Positions 1 through 10,729 of a DNA stretch of 64,000 nt are shown here, piece by piece. The stretch is from assembly GCA_905250115.1 (NCBI GenBank), contig CAJNOI010000162.1:62001-126000 (forward strand), given 5' to 3'. Numbering within the stretch: position 1 is the first letter of the stretch; each line of letters begins with the position of its first letter. The translations under genes were made by a program, and so were the position numbers. This stretch comes from Adineta steineri (taxonomy: Eukaryota; Rotifera; Eurotatoria; Adinetida; Adinetidae). The notes below the pieces were generated by a model, which saw nothing but the letters and a program-made list of their open reading frames with translations, did no database searches and was not told the origin of the DNA.

Positions 1-3
1 AGA

Positions 4-1954
4 TTAACGATTTTCGACTAAAAAAACATAGAAAGCATCATTATAATGCACGAAAAAATAGATTCTTACTGTGTGTAGTAATATCAAGTTCATTCATCAT
101 TTCAGTAATTTGTACTTCAAAACGACTTTGAAGTTTATTAAGAATTGCTGTATCATTTTCATCTGTAACAAATGTTAATACCAAACATTTTCTGCCAAAA
201 TGACCAGTACGAGTAATCTAAAATGATATATTTTCATGAATTCAATATACAGAACTATTCTATTATACATACTCGATGAAGATAAGTCTCAATATCTTCT
301 GGCATATCATAATGCAATATAATATTAACACGTTCAATATTTATAATATCATGTCCAAATAGATCTGTTGTAATAAGAATACGTGTTTGAAACTCGTTAA
401 ATTGTTTATAGCGTGCCAAACTAAATAAATAAATAATTTATCTATTTTATTTTAATTAAAAATCAACCAACCGTTCTTCTTGTGTCATTCTACTATGAAT
501 TTCAATAGCAGGAAAGTTTTGTTCAATTAATAATTTACATAAATCAATACAACGTGATACAGATTTAACAAAAATAATTAATTGTGTAAATTCTAATTTA
601 TCAAGTAAATTAATTAATTTTTGAGTTTTTTCATTTTCATGTAATTTTATATAATATTGACGAAGATCCTTCATTAAAAAATAAGATTTAAAAAGATAAC
701 ACAGCCATAAGAAAGAATACTCTGCCTTTATGGTGAGGATACACTATCCGAAGATAGTTTTTCTCGAGAAGTATGGCTGATTGTAGGTCTGAATAGAAGA
801 TCGATCTGTCTCAGAGTACTATGTTATGTCACATTCTCAAGGGAAAAAGTCTGTCTTTCAGTATGTTTGCAATCGAATAGTTTCTACACATTTGTGAGCA
901 GTTCTCTGTATATTTATTGAAAAGAATTAAACTTACATGGTTTGTCAATTTAATTTCATCATCCATATAAATTTCCAATGGCTATAAAATTAGACAATAA
1001 CAATATTATTATTTTGAATCGAAGAAAAAACTGTTACTATCATACATCATGCATAAATTTCTTACATATTGTTCGCATTTCTTTGCTTAATTTTGTACTA
1101 CACATCAATACTTGTTTTTCATATGGTGTCATTTTGAATATTTCTTGCACATCTTGACGTATATCTATGATTATATATAGAAATATTAGAATTAATTAAA
1201 GATTGAAATATTCTATTTTTTTACCAAATGATTCAAGTAAATAATCACATGAATCAATGATGAAATGTTTGATATAACATAAACTAAATACTTCCTTCTT
1301 TATTAAAGCTAAAATTCTACCAGGTGTTCCAAGAACAATATGTGGACAATTATTTTTTAAAACATCCTCATGATTTGTTATTGGTACACCACCAAAAAAC
1401 GTGGAGACTTTCACAGATGGCATATACCTGCAAAAACGTTCATATTCACGACCTATACTAAATGTCAATTCACGTGTATGACAAATGACGATTATAGATA
1501 TCTAAAAATGAAATTGAATCTTACATAAGAAAATTTTATTTTATGAAAATTATTTACTTGTCCATCAATAGGTTTCAGTTGTTGAAGTGTTGCAAGTACA
1601 AAAGCAGATGTTTTACCCATACCCGATTTGGCTTCGTATAGAATATCTGTACCAAGAATAGCTTGTGGAATTAATTTTTGTTGAACTGTAGAATAAATAA
1701 ATAAATAAGTTCTTATTGAAAATTATTTTCTCTTTTTCTTATATAAAACCTTCGGATGGATGTTCAAAACCACAATTCATAACAGCACGAAGTAATTCAG
1801 GTTTAAAAAGATAATCTTTAAAACTACGTGTAGATATTGGCATATGTGAATTTATTGCTGTTTCACTTTGTAATGATGTTACATCATTTTTATTTTCTAT
1901 TTGTGATGCATTATTTGTTTCATTATAGTTGACAAGTTCTTGTTCACCAAACAT
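4..1954 (-). CDS. UAP56/DDX39B-like DEAD-box helicase paralogue, catalytic motifs degenerate
   Basis: Nine exons can be joined in phase: 1954-1750, 1685-1558, 1501-1225, 1164-1046, 981-937, 668-472, 420-273, 217-70 and 17-4 (stop at 4-6). The product is 426 aa, close to UAP56 (about 428), and follows it end to end, from [18 protein letters not shown] near the N-terminus to DITTHIENR at the C-terminus. UAP56 is an RNA helicase acting in splicing and mRNA export. Motif I (SGMGKT) is intact. Motif II reads DSCD instead of DECD, so the catalytic Glu is missing. Motif III is STK instead of SAT, the RGMD of motif V is replaced by HDIIN, and motif VI ends GH instead of GR. The reading frame and all splice sites are intact. 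I infer an expressed but ATPase-weak or inactive paralogue; a decaying copy is the alternative. Confidence 0.85.
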
Positions 1955-3548
1955 TGTTATCTCAAAATATATTTCTCTTTATTTTAACTAAATGATAAAG
2001 CAAAATATCAATGGAGGATTTGTATATATACATAACCTACACGAAATATGGAGAGATTATATGAGAGATCCTATAAGATTTTCAATAGAACGAATTCGTT
2101 TATAAGTCAAGACGTATCTCATGTACGATGGTTCTCGAGGAGGGATAGAATCGCTTTCTCTCGTTTGTAGTCTCTGCTATATGGCAATCTAAGGGAGAAA
2201 AATATTGTAACTTATTTAGATGTGAATGAATAAGTATGAGTATCGCGTTTTAAGGATAAGGAATAATCAAAATACTTACGTGTTTACTCTCGAAAATGTA
2301 AAGAAATAACTAATGAAGTAAATGGACTCTATTTTATTCTTACCGTCGATAAATATTCGTCATTGCTCGAGTAAGTTAGTTATTACATCGAATTGTGAAA
2401 CACAACGTGACGCACTTCGAACAGAACAACATATTACATGTAGAAAAGAAAAAATATTTTTGTTATTGCATACAACTTATGTCACGATAAAATGAAATAC
2501 ATAAATAACGAAATATAGTATTTGCCTAGTTCTCTCCATCAATAAACAGTCGTTGTTGATAGCAAGAAGTTCAAATTGTGAAACTTCAATTATACCATAT
2601 GAAGATGAGTGGGTGTGAGTGTGGTTGTGACTGTGACTAAATGTAAATATGAGATGAATATTATACCTACACTCACACTCCACCATAATGATGCCTCAAC
2701 AAATGCTCAAATATTCTTTTGAATGTACTCTAACATAGTAATAACTATGAGCACCTACGTGTAGAAAAATTCGAGATTTGTGGCTCAAATAAAAATATTC
2801 TATACATTCGTAATAAAGCTAGCAGTCTTATTCATACTGAAATGCACATTTAGATCCACCTATATACCTGTGTCCTTGTCATTAAAATTTCATTTTTGGA
2901 CGAAATGTGAATTCCTTGTTAAAAATCAACAAATTATCCTAAAAGATCGTTTGTCCAAATTTATTATTTTTGATTCGAACGCATCGATTGAAAAATTAAT
3001 GTTTCGGTCATTTATTTAGATACCTTAGTAAAAATAAGATTTTTCTTTTTTTTCCACTGACGTTTATTTACATTGATTGGTGTTGTTATGAGGCACATGT
3101 GCACATAGTCAGCCAAACAACATAAACCTTTACTTTTTTTCCATTCTTTTCTAGCAAGTAAGTCATCTCATGGTAACGTCAAATAACAGAACACCGTTTA
3201 ATATGCCACATAATTCAAATTATATATATATGCGATGGATGTGAAGATAATTTTTGCTTGAAATATTTACTGAAGCATCGTCTTAATTTCACGAAACGTC
3301 CTTCAACCTTCGAAAATCGATTCTGGTTCGATTATCATTTGAACGAAGTGTAGACGCAACTGTAATCAACATTTCTTTCTTTTATTCAAAAAAATAAAAA
3401 AATCGTTGGCTTTCACGTGGGGTACTTCGAGTATTTTTCCGTTTTTCTTCTACCTGAGTGTTTTAAACACGTTTTGAACTCTCATGTCGACCACAGGTTA
3501 ATTTAGGACTTGAAGTAAAAAAAGATTTTTATAGTCTGTCATACGACA
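1955..3548. other. intergenic region, divergent promoters
   Basis: This stretch lies between the divergent helicase (-) and ADP-ribosyltransferase (+) genes, so it should hold both promoters. I see one telomere-like hairpin (2607-2684) and otherwise AT-rich unique sequence. The short ORF at 2780-3019 has no recognisable domain and I do not call it. Confidence 0.5.
2607..2684. repeat. telomere-like hairpin 1
   Basis: The left arm GAGTGGGTGTGAGTGTGG is followed about 40 bp later by the inverted arm CCTACACTCACACTCCACC. Both arms are TGTGGG/TGTGAG-type units. Intergenic. Confidence 0.75.
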
Positions 3549-6365
3549 ATGTCGGAAGAAAAAGGCAGAGAAAATCTTCCTCATGATGTGATTATCATTT
3601 GGTTAGATAAATTGTTAATAAATCCTGAAAAACAATTGCTATTCCAACGAAAACATGATTTATTCTACTGCGTCAAGTCCATTCGTCCATTTCTCGATAC
3701 AACTACCTGTCAAGAATACATTGAAAAGATGAATGCTGTGCGGATAATTCTGATTGTTTCTGGTTCTCTTGGTCAAACATTTATACCTTCCATTCATGAT
3801 TTGACTCAGATTGCTTACGTCTATATCTTTTGTTTCGATGTAGATAAGCACAACAGTTGGACAAAACAATGGAATAAAATCCGTGGTGTCTACAATAATG
3901 AGAACAGCTTATCAAGGAAGCTAAAAGATGATTTAAGATCCTTGACTGAAGTTAACTTACCATTTGGATTATTCGATACCGGCCAACGTTCATTGAAAGA
4001 TTTGAACAATGAACAAGCTTCTTTCATGTGGTCTCAATTAATCACTGAAGTTCTTTTACGTTTACCACAATCATCCGAAGCCAAAGCAGAGATGATCGGT
4101 GAATGTCGATTGAGTTATAAAGACAATGAAGTTCAATTGAAGAACATTGAAATATTTGAGAAGAGTTATCGAGAAAATGAAGCAATTAAATGGTACACTA
4201 AAAATGGCTTTATCTTTCAACTATTTAACAAAGCTTTTCGTCGACAAGATTTCGAGGTTATCTTTAAATATCGTTATTTTCTTCTTGATTTATTCAAAGA
4301 AATACACTCCTTATACGTGCAACAGTATCAAACTGTGCAACAGCATCTAACCGTTTATCGTGGACAGATGATGTGGAAAAGTGAACTTATGAAAATAAAA
4401 CAAAATGTTGGTCATTTAATATCCATCAATACATTTTTCTCAACATCTATTTCACCAATTGTTGCAGCGAGTTTCTGCGGTAATGGTGAGTATGAATCTG
4501 AAGGAATCGTCTCAGTCATGTTTGAAATTGAACTCGATGCCAGTACTCCGAGTCGCCCATTTGCAAGGATTGAAACGTCAAGTGTGATTGGAGATGAGCG
4601 CGAAGTTCTTTTTTCTATGGGTACTGTCTTTCATGTTGAAAATGTCGATCAGGAAACAGATACAATCTGGTTGGTGAAATTAACTTGGAATCATCAGACA
4701 CAAGAAAAACTCAAAGAGATGAAACAGCTCACTGATCTGCTAGATTTTTATACTGGTCAACGTATCGGTGATCATCCATCAATATTGACGTTTGGTTACT
4801 TTCTTTCTAAAATGGGTCTCTTACGTCAAGCGCTTCGTTTCTATGTCTATCTACGTAAAACATTACCCAAAGACCATTCAGATCGAGGAGTTTTACACAA
4901 TAATCTTGGAGAAGTTTTAAGAAAATTGAACTATTTCAATCAGGCACGCTATCATTTTGAGAAATCATTGGAGCTTTGCGCCGATACTATGTCAATTTAT
5001 CATCCACTCTGGGCTATTGTACATAGTAATATTGCTCTACTCAATCTCAACTGTAGAAAGCCGAAGGAAGCTCTAAAATGTTATCGTTATGCCGCATTTA
5101 TACTTTCTCGATACATCGCCGACGATGTAGAGCGCGATTCTATCTACATTGAAGAAGCTTTAGCTGGCATATATCATGGCATGGGTGCAGCATTCATCTA
5201 TCTCGAAGAATATCAAAATGCGACTGTTTGCCAGCAGAAAGCTTTAAAAATAGAACTACGTATTTTACCAAATGACCATCCGACATTAGTTGAATCTTAT
5301 CATGAATTAGGCAGTTTATATATGAAATTAAAGAAATATTCCGAAGCTTTGAAAAATTATGAAACTGCTTTGCAAATAGCACAAAAGAATTTACTTGAGA
5401 AAGATCAACGATATATTTGGCTTCATGTGAATATTGCCACTTTAACCTTTTATATCGAAGGTGATACATCGAAAACGTTGAAACATTGTTCTCATGCTCG
5501 AGAAATTATCGAACAAACGAACATAGCGTGTTCAAGCGATTTGTATTTTGATGTGTATCAGAAATTAGCGATTTTATACTTTTATTTGAATCTTCTACCT
5601 CTCGCCTTTAATATGTGGGAACGGTACATTCAAGCAATCAAACATCAATCAAAAGCCCATAACAACAATATTGATCTTCTTGAAGTGTGCAGACAGGTCG
5701 ACACCGTCATGTCTTCTGAGACAAACTCGAAATCCAACTCAAATTACCTGCTACTCCATCAAGACAACTCCCATGAGATCATATCGATTCCTAAGCTTGA
5801 AAGCATGGGTCTGTGTGAATTGGCAGATACATGTCGATCAACAGGATATATTAGCTACGCTATTCGCTGTTATCTCTGCTTGTTAGAGAAACAGTCTGTC
5901 ACTAATGATCCTCATTTTGATCAGATACATAAATCTCGTCTTCATAATAATTTAGCGGCATGTTATCAGGATTTGAATGATAATAAAAAAGCTCTATATC
6001 ATTACCAACATTCATTGGATATTCTGACAGTTGAGAATAAAGAAGAAAGTATACAAACTGCGATTATTCATTGTAATATTGCTTTGATTCATTTCGAACT
6101 GGATGAATTGAGTCGAGCAGAAGAACATTTACGTAAAAGTTTGGTCCAATATAAAAAGCAATCAAAACATCAATCTGATCTACTAGATGTGAAGATATAT
6201 ATTGCATTGGTCAAGATTTACCAACGATGGGGCAACCGGCACATGGTGTGTAATTATTATCAATGCATCGTCAATCAAATGAAAATCGACAGAGCAGAAC
6301 CGTCTATTATTAAAAAATTTGAAAAACTTTTACAAAATGCAATTGAGAAAATCAATGTTGATTGA
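3549..6365 (+). CDS. NAD-arginine ADP-ribosyltransferase with C-terminal TPR repeats
   Basis: Single-exon 938-aa protein. Residues about 265-375 form an ART fold of the R-S-E class: Arg271 in VYRGQ, Ser298-Thr-Ser300 in FFSTS, and the E350-R-E352 pair. All catalytic positions of an arginine-specific mono-ADP-ribosyltransferase are therefore present, and activity is likely. From about residue 400 to the end there are several TPR units of kinesin-light-chain type, for example LHNNLGEVLRKLNYFNQA and YHELGSLYMKLKKYSEAL, which probably bind a partner. The N-terminal 190 residues match no domain I recognise. There is no signal peptide or TM segment, so a cytosolic enzyme is expected. As I recall, ART-TPR fusions are greatly expanded in bdelloids. 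The start is the ATG after several upstream stops. Confidence 0.88.
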   Translation: MSEEKGRENLPHDVIIIWLDKLLINPEKQLLFQRKHDLFYCVKSIRPFLDTTTCQEYIEKMNAVRIILIVSGSLGQTFIPSIHDLTQIAYVYIFCFDVDKHNSWTKQWNKIRGVYNNENSLSRKLKDDLRSLTEVNLPFGLFDTGQRSLKDLNNEQASFMWSQLITEVLLRLPQSSEAKAEMIGECRLSYKDNEVQLKNIEIFEKSYRENEAIKWYTKNGFIFQLFNKAFRRQDFEVIFKYRYFLLDLFKEIHSLYVQQYQTVQQHLTVYRGQMMWKSELMKIKQNVGHLISINTFFSTSISPIVAASFCGNGEYESEGIVSVMFEIELDASTPSRPFARIETSSVIGDEREVLFSMGTVFHVENVDQETDTIWLVKLTWNHQTQEKLKEMKQLTDLLDFYTGQRIGDHPSILTFGYFLSKMGLLRQALRFYVYLRKTLPKDHSDRGVLHNNLGEVLRKLNYFNQARYHFEKSLELCADTMSIYHPLWAIVHSNIALLNLNCRKPKEALKCYRYAAFILSRYIADDVERDSIYIEEALAGIYHGMGAAFIYLEEYQNATVCQQKALKIELRILPNDHPTLVESYHELGSLYMKLKKYSEALKNYETALQIAQKNLLEKDQRYIWLHVNIATLTFYIEGDTSKTLKHCSHAREIIEQTNIACSSDLYFDVYQKLAILYFYLNLLPLAFNMWERYIQAIKHQSKAHNNNIDLLEVCRQVDTVMSSETNSKSNSNYLLLHQDNSHEIISIPKLESMGLCELADTCRSTGYISYAIRCYLCLLEKQSVTNDPHFDQIHKSRLHNNLAACYQDLNDNKKALYHYQHSLDILTVENKEESIQTAIIHCNIALIHFELDELSRAEEHLRKSLVQYKKQSKHQSDLLDVKIYIALVKIYQRWGNRHMVCNYYQCIVNQMKIDRAEPSIIKKFEKLLQNAIEKINVD

Positions 6366-6501
6366 ATTTTCTCTCGACTTTATCTATAAATTAACAGACA
6401 CTTGTTAACTCATTGTCACCCGGAAAATTTTTGTTGACTATTCTGAGAGTGCGAACGATGAGTCTGTTTGGAGATGCGTAGTATTTTTCACGTGCTTTGA
6501 T

Positions 6502-6605
6502 TGAGGGTGTGGGTGTTCACTAATTAGTTTAATATTTCTTTGGGTAGGGTGGGTGCGGGTGTCCTTTGTTGATCTAATAAGAACTCCCACAACCACACCC
6601 ACCCA
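6502..6605. repeat. telomere-like hairpin 2
   Basis: The left arm TGAGGGTGTGGGTG and a middle block GGGTAGGGTGGGTGCGGGTG pair with the right arm CCCACAACCACACCCACCC. It lies between the 3' ends of two convergent genes, in a 456-bp gap with no other feature. Confidence 0.8.
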
Positions 6606-6821
6606 ATACATACCTGTGAGTCAGGTAAAATGGTATCATAAACTGTATGAACGAAAGAAAACTTACTTTTATGATTGTCTTTCAACGTTAGAAAAAACGC
6701 TTCAAGACTTTTTCCTATTTTATTCTTATAATAAAGATGAAAGGTGGAATTCTTTATTGAGATGTAGTTAAGAAAAGAGAGAAGATGATAAATAAGAATA
6801 TATTAATGTTCTTTCGTTGTT

Positions 6822-8909
6822 TCAGTTATCACCTTTACCATATTTCTTTAACCACAATAGTTCTTCAGTAATTTTTGTGAATCCAGACATTGGACTGGAA
6901 AATTGGTGCCCTTCATTCGAAAAAATTTGTAATTTTGCAGGAATTTCACGACTATCGAGTGCACGCTTTAAAATATAACTTTGACTAGCAGGAACTCGTT
7001 CATCCGTTCCACCGGTACAAATATATGTAGGTGTACGAACTTTATCCATCTGATAAATAGGTGCTTCATTTTGGTATACACGGGGTATCTCCCATGGCAA
7101 TCCATTAAACCAATACTTGTAAAAATCAGGAGCATCCACTGTACCCCAAGCAGAAACATGTTCAAATGAACTTGAACAAGATAGAGCAGCATTGAAGCGT
7201 TCGGTTTGTGTAATCAACCAATTAGTCAGAGAACCACCAAAACTACAACCACCAACAGTAAGTTTAGATGGATCAGCAATGCCATCTTTAATTAATTGAT
7301 CAACTCCTGAAAGAATATCTTTTCCTGCTAAAGATAAAGGTTTTCCACGAAGTTCCGCTATAAATTCATCACCATATCCTGTTGAACCACGATAATTAGG
7401 TTCTAATACTAACCAACCATTAGAAGCTGCTAATGGAGCCCAATTGTACGGATTTCCATACAATTGATTTAAACTTGCAAGGTTAGGACCACCATGAATG
7501 AGAACAAGAAGAGGTAAATTTGTCCAGTGAAATTTTCCTGGTGGATAATGTAATATTCCTTCAATGATTCTATGATCATCTGGATTTGTCCAATTATATA
7601 CTTCGATTTGTGGTAAATTTCTTTGAGTAAACAGTTCATTTTCATTTGTAATTTGTTTCGCTGATGATAAATCATTAATATTATTAGCACAATAAATTTC
7701 CATGGGCAATTGCGATTCTGAATAAACAAAAGCAATCGAACAATTTGGATTCGAAGATGATACAATAGAAGCATAAGTTCCTACAAATCCAGGATGATAG
7801 ATCCAACCTTCATCTGATGATTTTTGTGAGTAGATTCCAACATTTGTTTTCCATTGTCCAAGTATATATACACCACCCTCAGCTTTTGGAGCATATCCCA
7901 TAATGTTACCCATAAAATAATTTTTGAAATGCGTTGTTTGTTCATTTGTTAAATTTAACATGTAAAATCCTTGAGCTGAATTGCTAGGTGCTGAATGAAG
8001 TACAACTCCTACTGAAAACAAGACATTTTTACCATCACTTGACAACTGCAGTTGATTTTCTTCTATTTTATTATTGGTTAGTCTTGTTACTGATCTTAAA
8101 TTCTGTAGATCAATTGAATAAATTTCAGAATCATCGAAATTTTTGATAGCAGTTGATGTGCTTGTAAAAACTAGTTTGTTTTCCGATGGAAAAAATAAGA
8201 ATTCAGAAATTGAAAATGAAATATTTTTCAATGAATGTATTTCCGTAGATATTGTAGAATTCTTTCGATTGAAATCAATACGATAGATTGTATTAGAATT
8301 ATATGCATATTTATTACTTTCATCATTAACGAAGTAAATAGATGAATCATCACGAGACCATGCAAACACTTTTGGTATTTGATATTTAATACCAATTGAT
8401 AAAAATTCCTTTGAATCGACTGAATATAAAAAGATATAAGATTTGAAAAAGTCAAATGGTTCCAACCAAATTTCGTGATCATTTGTAATATTTGTTACTG
8501 GTTGTTTCGTTAAGAATAAAGCAATGTAATTACCACTAGGTGACCATTGTGGTTTTATATATGAATAAAGATCTTTTGTAATTAATGTTTCTTTTTCTGT
8601 TTCAGTATTGTATAACCACAAACTATGCTCATAAGTATATTTATACCATAAAGGATGTTGTTTTACAAAAAATAAATATTGACCAGTTGGTGAAAAGGTT
8701 AAGTAATAAAACGTTGTGTAATTGAGATATTCAAATACGCCGAGTTCTGGTTTTATTTCATCAGATGTAAGATTTTCGATTGATTTTATTGAAGAAAATG
8801 TAGTATTAAAATCATCGTTATGTGTCATAGTTGATTCAGTGTCAATTGGTAAACATGATAATAAATTGAAAATCAATGTAAAATATAAGATGATTTGTAT
8901 TATCAACAT
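6822..8909 (-). CDS. secreted S9 (prolyl oligopeptidase/DPP-like) serine peptidase
   Basis: Single-exon 695-aa protein. It starts with a hydrophobic signal peptide (MLIIQIILYFTLIFNLLSC). Residues about 50-400 look like a WD/beta-propeller region, with repeated units such as WSPSGNYIA and WSRDDSSIYF. The alpha/beta-hydrolase domain follows: oxyanion region LIHGGP, then NYRGSTGYG. The catalytic triad is Ser556 in GGCSFGG (usually GxSYGG), Asp636 in GGTDERVP and His668 in NEGHQF. It should cleave dipeptides or acyl-amino acids from peptides outside the cell or in a secretory compartment. The architecture resembles the S9C/fungal DPP5-type group. The lack of introns beside multi-exon neighbours is compatible with horizontal origin, but that is only an inference. 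Confidence 0.88.
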   Translation of the reverse strand: MLIIQIILYFTLIFNLLSCLPIDTESTMTHNDDFNTTFSSIKSIENLTSDEIKPELGVFEYLNYTTFYYLTFSPTGQYLFFVKQHPLWYKYTYEHSLWLYNTETEKETLITKDLYSYIKPQWSPSGNYIALFLTKQPVTNITNDHEIWLEPFDFFKSYIFLYSVDSKEFLSIGIKYQIPKVFAWSRDDSSIYFVNDESNKYAYNSNTIYRIDFNRKNSTISTEIHSLKNISFSISEFLFFPSENKLVFTSTSTAIKNFDDSEIYSIDLQNLRSVTRLTNNKIEENQLQLSSDGKNVLFSVGVVLHSAPSNSAQGFYMLNLTNEQTTHFKNYFMGNIMGYAPKAEGGVYILGQWKTNVGIYSQKSSDEGWIYHPGFVGTYASIVSSSNPNCSIAFVYSESQLPMEIYCANNINDLSSAKQITNENELFTQRNLPQIEVYNWTNPDDHRIIEGILHYPPGKFHWTNLPLLVLIHGGPNLASLNQLYGNPYNWAPLAASNGWLVLEPNYRGSTGYGDEFIAELRGKPLSLAGKDILSGVDQLIKDGIADPSKLTVGGCSFGGSLTNWLITQTERFNAALSCSSSFEHVSAWGTVDAPDFYKYWFNGLPWEIPRVYQNEAPIYQMDKVRTPTYICTGGTDERVPASQSYILKRALDSREIPAKLQIFSNEGHQFSSPMSGFTKITEELLWLKKYGKGDN

Positions 8910-9271
8910 GGTTAAATTTCATCTTAACAATGTTGCAACAATTTTGATATGTTGTTATGCGTATATATAGATATATAGATAATTGTGAATAATATAATGC
9001 TTATGTTTCAAAAGGTTAGTGATAAAGTGTTTGGTAGTCGCTTAAATAATGTCATCACTCAATTTCATATGCGTTTTTTTCCTCTTCTTCCGTCATTCAG
9101 CTGTCCTCTCATTGATGATTGATATTGCTATCTATTTTTTACATGGCAGAAAGTATCACTATGATATACGTCAGAGCAAACTACTTGATGAAATAACGAA
9201 AGAAAAAATCTCAGATAGAACAAGATGTTTCTATATACTAGCGAACAGCTTAATCATATATATATTCAATA
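8910..9271. other. upstream region of the S9 peptidase
   Basis: This AT-rich region probably holds the peptidase promoter. An ORF beginning at 9049 runs into the transposable element at 9280 and has no recognisable domain, so I do not call it. Confidence 0.4.
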
Positions 9272-9966
9272 ATGGATACGAGAATGCATCCTATTCCGCG
9301 ATGTTGAACATTGGAGGAATCAGTTCCGCACCGGAATCGATTCCGTCCAATTCCGGGAACTCGATCGACACACAACATAAGACACCCAGTCAAGATTGAT
9401 CGAGTTCGACCGATTCCGGAATTGCACGGAATTCCCACCGATTCCGGAATTGCACGGAATTCCCACCGATTCCGGAATTGCACGGAATTCCCACCGATTC
9501 CGGAATTGCACGGAATTCCTACCGATTCCGGAATTGCACGGAATTGGTTCCGATTCCGGAATTCCGCACCGGAATCACACCATCCACATTTATTGTGTTG
9601 TGTTGATAAGTTATCCCGTTTGAATACGATNNNNNNNNNNCATCAAGACGGAATTCAGTGGAATTGGACGGAATTCCTGGGAATTCCTACCAATTCCCAC
9701 CAATTCCGGAATTGCGTGAACTACTTCTAATTACGGAATTACATGGAATTCCTACCGATTCCGGAATTATACGGAATTCCTACCGATTCCGGAATTGGAC
9801 GGAATTCCTACCAATTCCGAAATTGGACGGAACTCGATCAATTTTCGAGTGGGTATCGGATATTATGTGTCGATCGAGTTCCCGAAATTGAACGGAATCG
9901 ATTCCGGAGCGGAACTGGTTCCTGAAATGTTCAACATTGCGGAATAGGATGACTGCTCATGGATAC
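9272..9966. mobile_element. non-autonomous TIR transposon, TTCCGGAA family copy 1, with 8-bp TSD
   Basis: The element runs 9280-9958. It is flanked by the direct repeat ATGGATAC (9272-9279 and 9959-9966), an 8-bp target-site duplication. The ends are inverted: left GAGAATGCATCCTATTCC, right (reverse complement) GAGCAGTCATCCTATTCC. Similarity continues inward for about 110 bp on each side, including the GATCGACACA part. The interior holds at least five direct copies of a 28-bp unit (about 9415-9540) built around ATTCCGGAATTGCACGG, with related units at 9655-9835. A 10-N gap lies at 9631-9640. I see no transposase ORF. An 8-bp TSD is known for hAT, P and Merlin elements; the superfamily is undecided. 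Confidence 0.88.
9415..9545. repeat. 28-bp direct tandem repeat inside TIR element 1
   Basis: About five tandem units of 28 bp, each carrying the TTCCGGAA palindrome followed by a GGAATTCC palindrome. The units are nearly identical, which implies recent amplification. Confidence 0.85.
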
Positions 9967-10428
9967 GTAATTTTTTTGTCTTGTTCTTCTGATGTTATAT
10001 ATAATCAAATGGGAAAAATCTTTCATTATGAAAACATGCAATACATGAGTCATGATACTTTTTTCGTTATTACTCTTTTATTTATATTTATAGAATGGAA
10101 GAATGAATTACATTATGTTGAATGTTGAACACTAAAACTAAAACGAAAAGATTTGACAACAACTCAGATTTTATTTTCATACTACATATTCGAATGATTG
10201 ATAGAACAAATTATTCTTTATTAACGTATGATAGAATAGAGTACATTCAATCATTCAAGATAAATACTAATGAAATATTTCAAAAATAATTTTCAAAGGA
10301 AGTATAGTACGAAACGATTTTTTTTTCGGTCAAAAAAGATAGTTCAAAAGGTCCATCAATAAAATTATCTGAAATCAAGCAAAACAACGCTTCATCTTCA
10401 CATACTCACGACCACATTTAGTATCCAT

Positions 10429-10504
10429 CTTGAGGGTGTGGGTTGATGGTACAGGTGAGTGTGATTATCTTTTCCTCAGCCACATCCACACTCACACTCC
10501 CAAG
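10429..10504. repeat. telomere-like hairpin 3
   Basis: The outer arms CTTGAGGGTGTGGG and CTCCCAAG, plus inner GGTGAGTGTG/CACACTCAC blocks, form an imperfect inverted repeat. Confidence 0.7.
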
Positions 10505-10651
10505 AGGAATTAATCGTTTGCACTTAATTCTTTTTCGGATTGAGTACGATTATTAATTAAATTGATTGAAATTTTTTATGGTGCTATTCAAATTTAATTC
10601 GCTCTTTTGATATAGATAACAGTAAAAGCTTTTCTTTAGTCACACTCTACT

Positions 10652-10729
10652 TAAGAATGTGTCTATGTGAGGGCAGCTAGGATGTGAGATGAATATTATA
10701 TTCACCAACATTCGCATCCACACTCTCAA
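10652..10729. repeat. telomere-like hairpin 4 (degenerate)
   Basis: Diverged arms: AAGAATGTGTCTATGTGAGGG against CATCCACACTCTCAA. It contains ATGAGATGAATATTATA.TCACC, the same core as hairpin 1, which shows common ancestry of the two. Confidence 0.6.

Noticed and set aside
2477..2686. ORF with SHSHNHTHTHSSS
   Set aside because: It is the translation of telomere-like hairpin 1, not a His-rich protein.
9049..9399. 116-codon ORF upstream of and into TIR element 1
   Set aside because: Its last third is transposon sequence, the rest has no domain, and no splice logic links it to a neighbour.
9311..9925. Several ORFs with ELHGIPTDSGIAR-type repeats
   Set aside because: They are translations of the 28-bp DNA repeat in the TIR element and open in several frames on both strands.
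9272..9967. 9-bp target duplication (Mutator-like) for TIR element 1
   Set aside because: A ninth matching base (G) is part of the conserved terminus GAGAATGC; copy 2 supports 8 bp, so hAT/P/Merlin-type is the better comparison.
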